64,000 nucleotides of DNA. Origin: Microbacterium timonense (GTDB lineage: Bacteria; Actinomycetota; Actinomycetes; Actinomycetales; Microbacteriaceae). Where the stretch lies: NCBI RefSeq assembly GCF_900292075.1, contig NZ_OLMV01000002.1, positions 310,001-374,000 of the forward strand, given 5' to 3'. Each line of letters starts with the position of its first letter. Positions within the stretch are counted from its first letter, which is position 1. A program made the position numbers and the translations under genes. Below are positions 62,654 to 64,000 of the stretch, one piece after another. The notes under the pieces are model-generated. The model searched no databases and was not told the origin of the DNA. It was given only the letters and a program-made list of their open reading frames with translations.

Positions 62654-63505
62654 ATGCGCATCGCCCTCACCGGTTCCTCCGGAAAGCTCGGTTCCGTCGT
62701 CGCCCGCGAACTGCGCGCGAACGGCTACGAGGTCATCGGCCTCGACGTGGTCGGCACGCGGGGTCCCGACTTCGTCCAGGTGGATCTCACCGACTACGGC
62801 CAGGTCGTCGACGCCCTCGCCGCGGTCAACGACCGTCACGACGGATTCGACGCGGTCGTGCACCTCGGCGCGATCCCGGCGCCCGGCATCCGCTCCGATG
62901 TCGCCACCTTCCACAACAACATGACGGCGACCTTCAACGTGTTCTGGGCGGCGGCGCGGCTCGGCATCCGTCGCATCGTCTACGCGTCCAGCGAGACGGT
63001 GCTCGGCCTGCCCTTCGACGTGCCCCCGCCGTACATCCCGGTCGACGAGGAGTACCCGCCGCGCCCCGAGTCGGTGTATTCGCTCGTGAAGACCCTCGAG
63101 GAGCGGATGGCCGTCGAGCTCGTGCGCTGGCACCCCGACCTGTCGATCACCGCGTTCCGCTTCTCGAACGTCATGGTCCCCGAGGACTACGAGGCCTTCC
63201 CGTCGTACGACCACGACGCGACCGCCCGCAAGTGGAACCTGTGGGGCTACATCGACGCGCGCGACGGCGCCCAGGCGGTGCAGCGCGCCCTGGAGGTGGC
63301 GCCCATCGGCTTCGAGACGTACATCATCGCCGCCGCCGACACCGTGATGTCGCGGCCCAACGCCGAGCTCGTGGCCGAGGTCTTCCCCGGCGTGCAGACG
63401 CGTGAGTTCGGCGAGCACGACACCCTGCTTTCCATCGACAAGGCCCGCCGCATCCTCGGCTACGAGCCGCGGCACTCGTGGCGGGACCACGTGGAGGCCG
63501 GGTGA
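62654..63505 (+). CDS. NAD-dependent epimerase/dehydratase (uronate dehydrogenase-like)
   Basis: A 283-residue extended-type SDR. The Rossmann motif is RIALTGSSGKLGSVVARELR (G-x2-G-x2-G) with acidic Asp after strand 2 (IGLDVVGT), and YSLVK contains the catalytic Tyr and Lys; Ser in IVYASSETV. It resembles hexuronate dehydrogenases and NAD-dependent sugar epimerases; a role in sugar acid or pentose metabolism fits its context. Substrate unknown. Confidence 0.85.
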   Translation: MRIALTGSSGKLGSVVARELRANGYEVIGLDVVGTRGPDFVQVDLTDYGQVVDALAAVNDRHDGFDAVVHLGAIPAPGIRSDVATFHNNMTATFNVFWAAARLGIRRIVYASSETVLGLPFDVPPPYIPVDEEYPPRPESVYSLVKTLEERMAVELVRWHPDLSITAFRFSNVMVPEDYEAFPSYDHDATARKWNLWGYIDARDGAQAVQRALEVAPIGFETYIIAAADTVMSRPNAELVAEVFPGVQTREFGEHDTLLSIDKARRILGYEPRHSWRDHVEAG

Positions 63506-64000
63506 GCGAAGACCCGCGCGAGAAGGCCGAGCGCTACCGCTCCGAGAAGTGGCAGCGTGAGCAGGGCCTCGCGCCCGAGGGCGAGAACGAGGATGCCGCG
63601 GCCGGCGCGAATCCGACGCAGGCGCGCGCGTACTCGGCCGCGGACCGCGCGGCAGTGGTCGAGACCGCGATCCAGCAGGCGATCCGCCGGGGAGAGTTCG
63701 ACGACCTGCCCGGTGCCGGCAAGCCCATCCCCGGGCTCGGCGAGAGTCACGACCCGGACTGGTGGATCCGCCGCAAGATCGAGACCGAGCAGCTGACCGG
63801 CCTGGGGCCTCCGGCGCTCACGCTGCGCGTCGAGAGCGCAGAGCTCGAGCAGCGGCTGGACGAGCTGCCCCGCGAGGAGGACGTGCGCGACGCCGTGGAG
63901 GACTTCAACCGCCGCGTGATCGAGGCGCGCCGGCAGCTCCTGGGCGGCCCGCCCGTGGTCACCCCCACACGCGACGTCGAGGCCGAGGTCCTGGCGTGGC
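63502..64000 (+). CDS. DUF1992/DnaJ-like subfamily C28 protein, 3' truncated
   Basis: At least 166 residues. The conserved DUF1992 core is AVVETAIQQAIRRGEFDDLPGAGKPIPGLGESHDPDWWIRRKIETEQL. The N-terminal 50 residues are charged and low complexity. GTG 63502 overlaps the upstream stop (GTGA). The frame is still open at the window end. Function unknown; the family is widespread. Confidence 0.88.
   Translation, partial: MSEDPREKAERYRSEKWQREQGLAPEGENEDAAAGANPTQARAYSAADRAAVVETAIQQAIRRGEFDDLPGAGKPIPGLGESHDPDWWIRRKIETEQLTGLGPPALTLRVESAELEQRLDELPREEDVRDAVEDFNRRVIEARRQLLGGPPVVTPTRDVEAEVLAW

Overview
This is a high-GC chromosomal segment of an actinobacterium, most likely a Microbacteriaceae member close to Microbacterium. 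That placement is an inference from GC-rich third positions, many GTG starts, many apparent leaderless promoters (TANNNT followed 6-7 bases later by ATG/GTG), a 13E12-type DUF222/HNH gene, CIRCE plus HAIR heat-shock operators, and the abundance of GGATGC/GCATCC in coding sequence.

Layout. 1-12,000: the end of an agmatine deiminase gene overlapping an amidase gene; an MFS exporter divergent from its TetR regulator; small enzymes (alpha/beta hydrolase, GNAT, HNH, HAD); pgi; a secreted transglycosylase-like protein behind a strongly structured leader; a DUF899 protein sharing an operator motif with the TetR/MFS pair; a Nudix hydrolase. 12,000-18,120: an acetate/carboxylate uptake region with yjcH-actP on the minus strand, divergent from a LytS/LytTR two-component system that is co-transcribed with a second symporter pair; three 21-bp-spaced repeats resembling LytTR boxes lie between them. 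18,120-34,370: DUF222/HNH, a chloramphenicol-type exporter with an upstream 18-residue ORF, DUF2207 membrane protein, MarR, a TetR-ABC exporter operon with a palindromic operator, tdk, hsp20, sdaA, a Gre-like factor, an eRF1-like protein, dinB, a zinc-ribbon/nuclease-like protein and a CGNR zinc finger-LacI HTH fusion.

34,370-46,440 is an accessory island: many short hypothetical and membrane proteins, a hemerythrin, an IS481-family insertion sequence, an AAA-type ATPase, a PD-(D/E)XK-like protein, DUF4839, a lipoprotein and a UGT-type glycosyltransferase. It ends beside the 3' end of tRNA-Arg(ACG). No integrase is visible.

46,440-64,000 returns to core-like sequence: an SDR, an aldose epimerase, the L-arabinose operon (araD, araB, araA, in transcription order), its LacI-type regulator, and a divergent YtfQ/YtfR/YtfT/YjfF-type sugar ABC operon followed by a second orphan sugar ATPase, another LacI regulator, an NAD-dependent epimerase-like SDR and a DUF1992 gene cut by the window end. 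A perfect 18-bp palindrome over the araD promoter and two degenerate copies before the transporter operon suggest that one LacI regulator controls pentose import and breakdown together.
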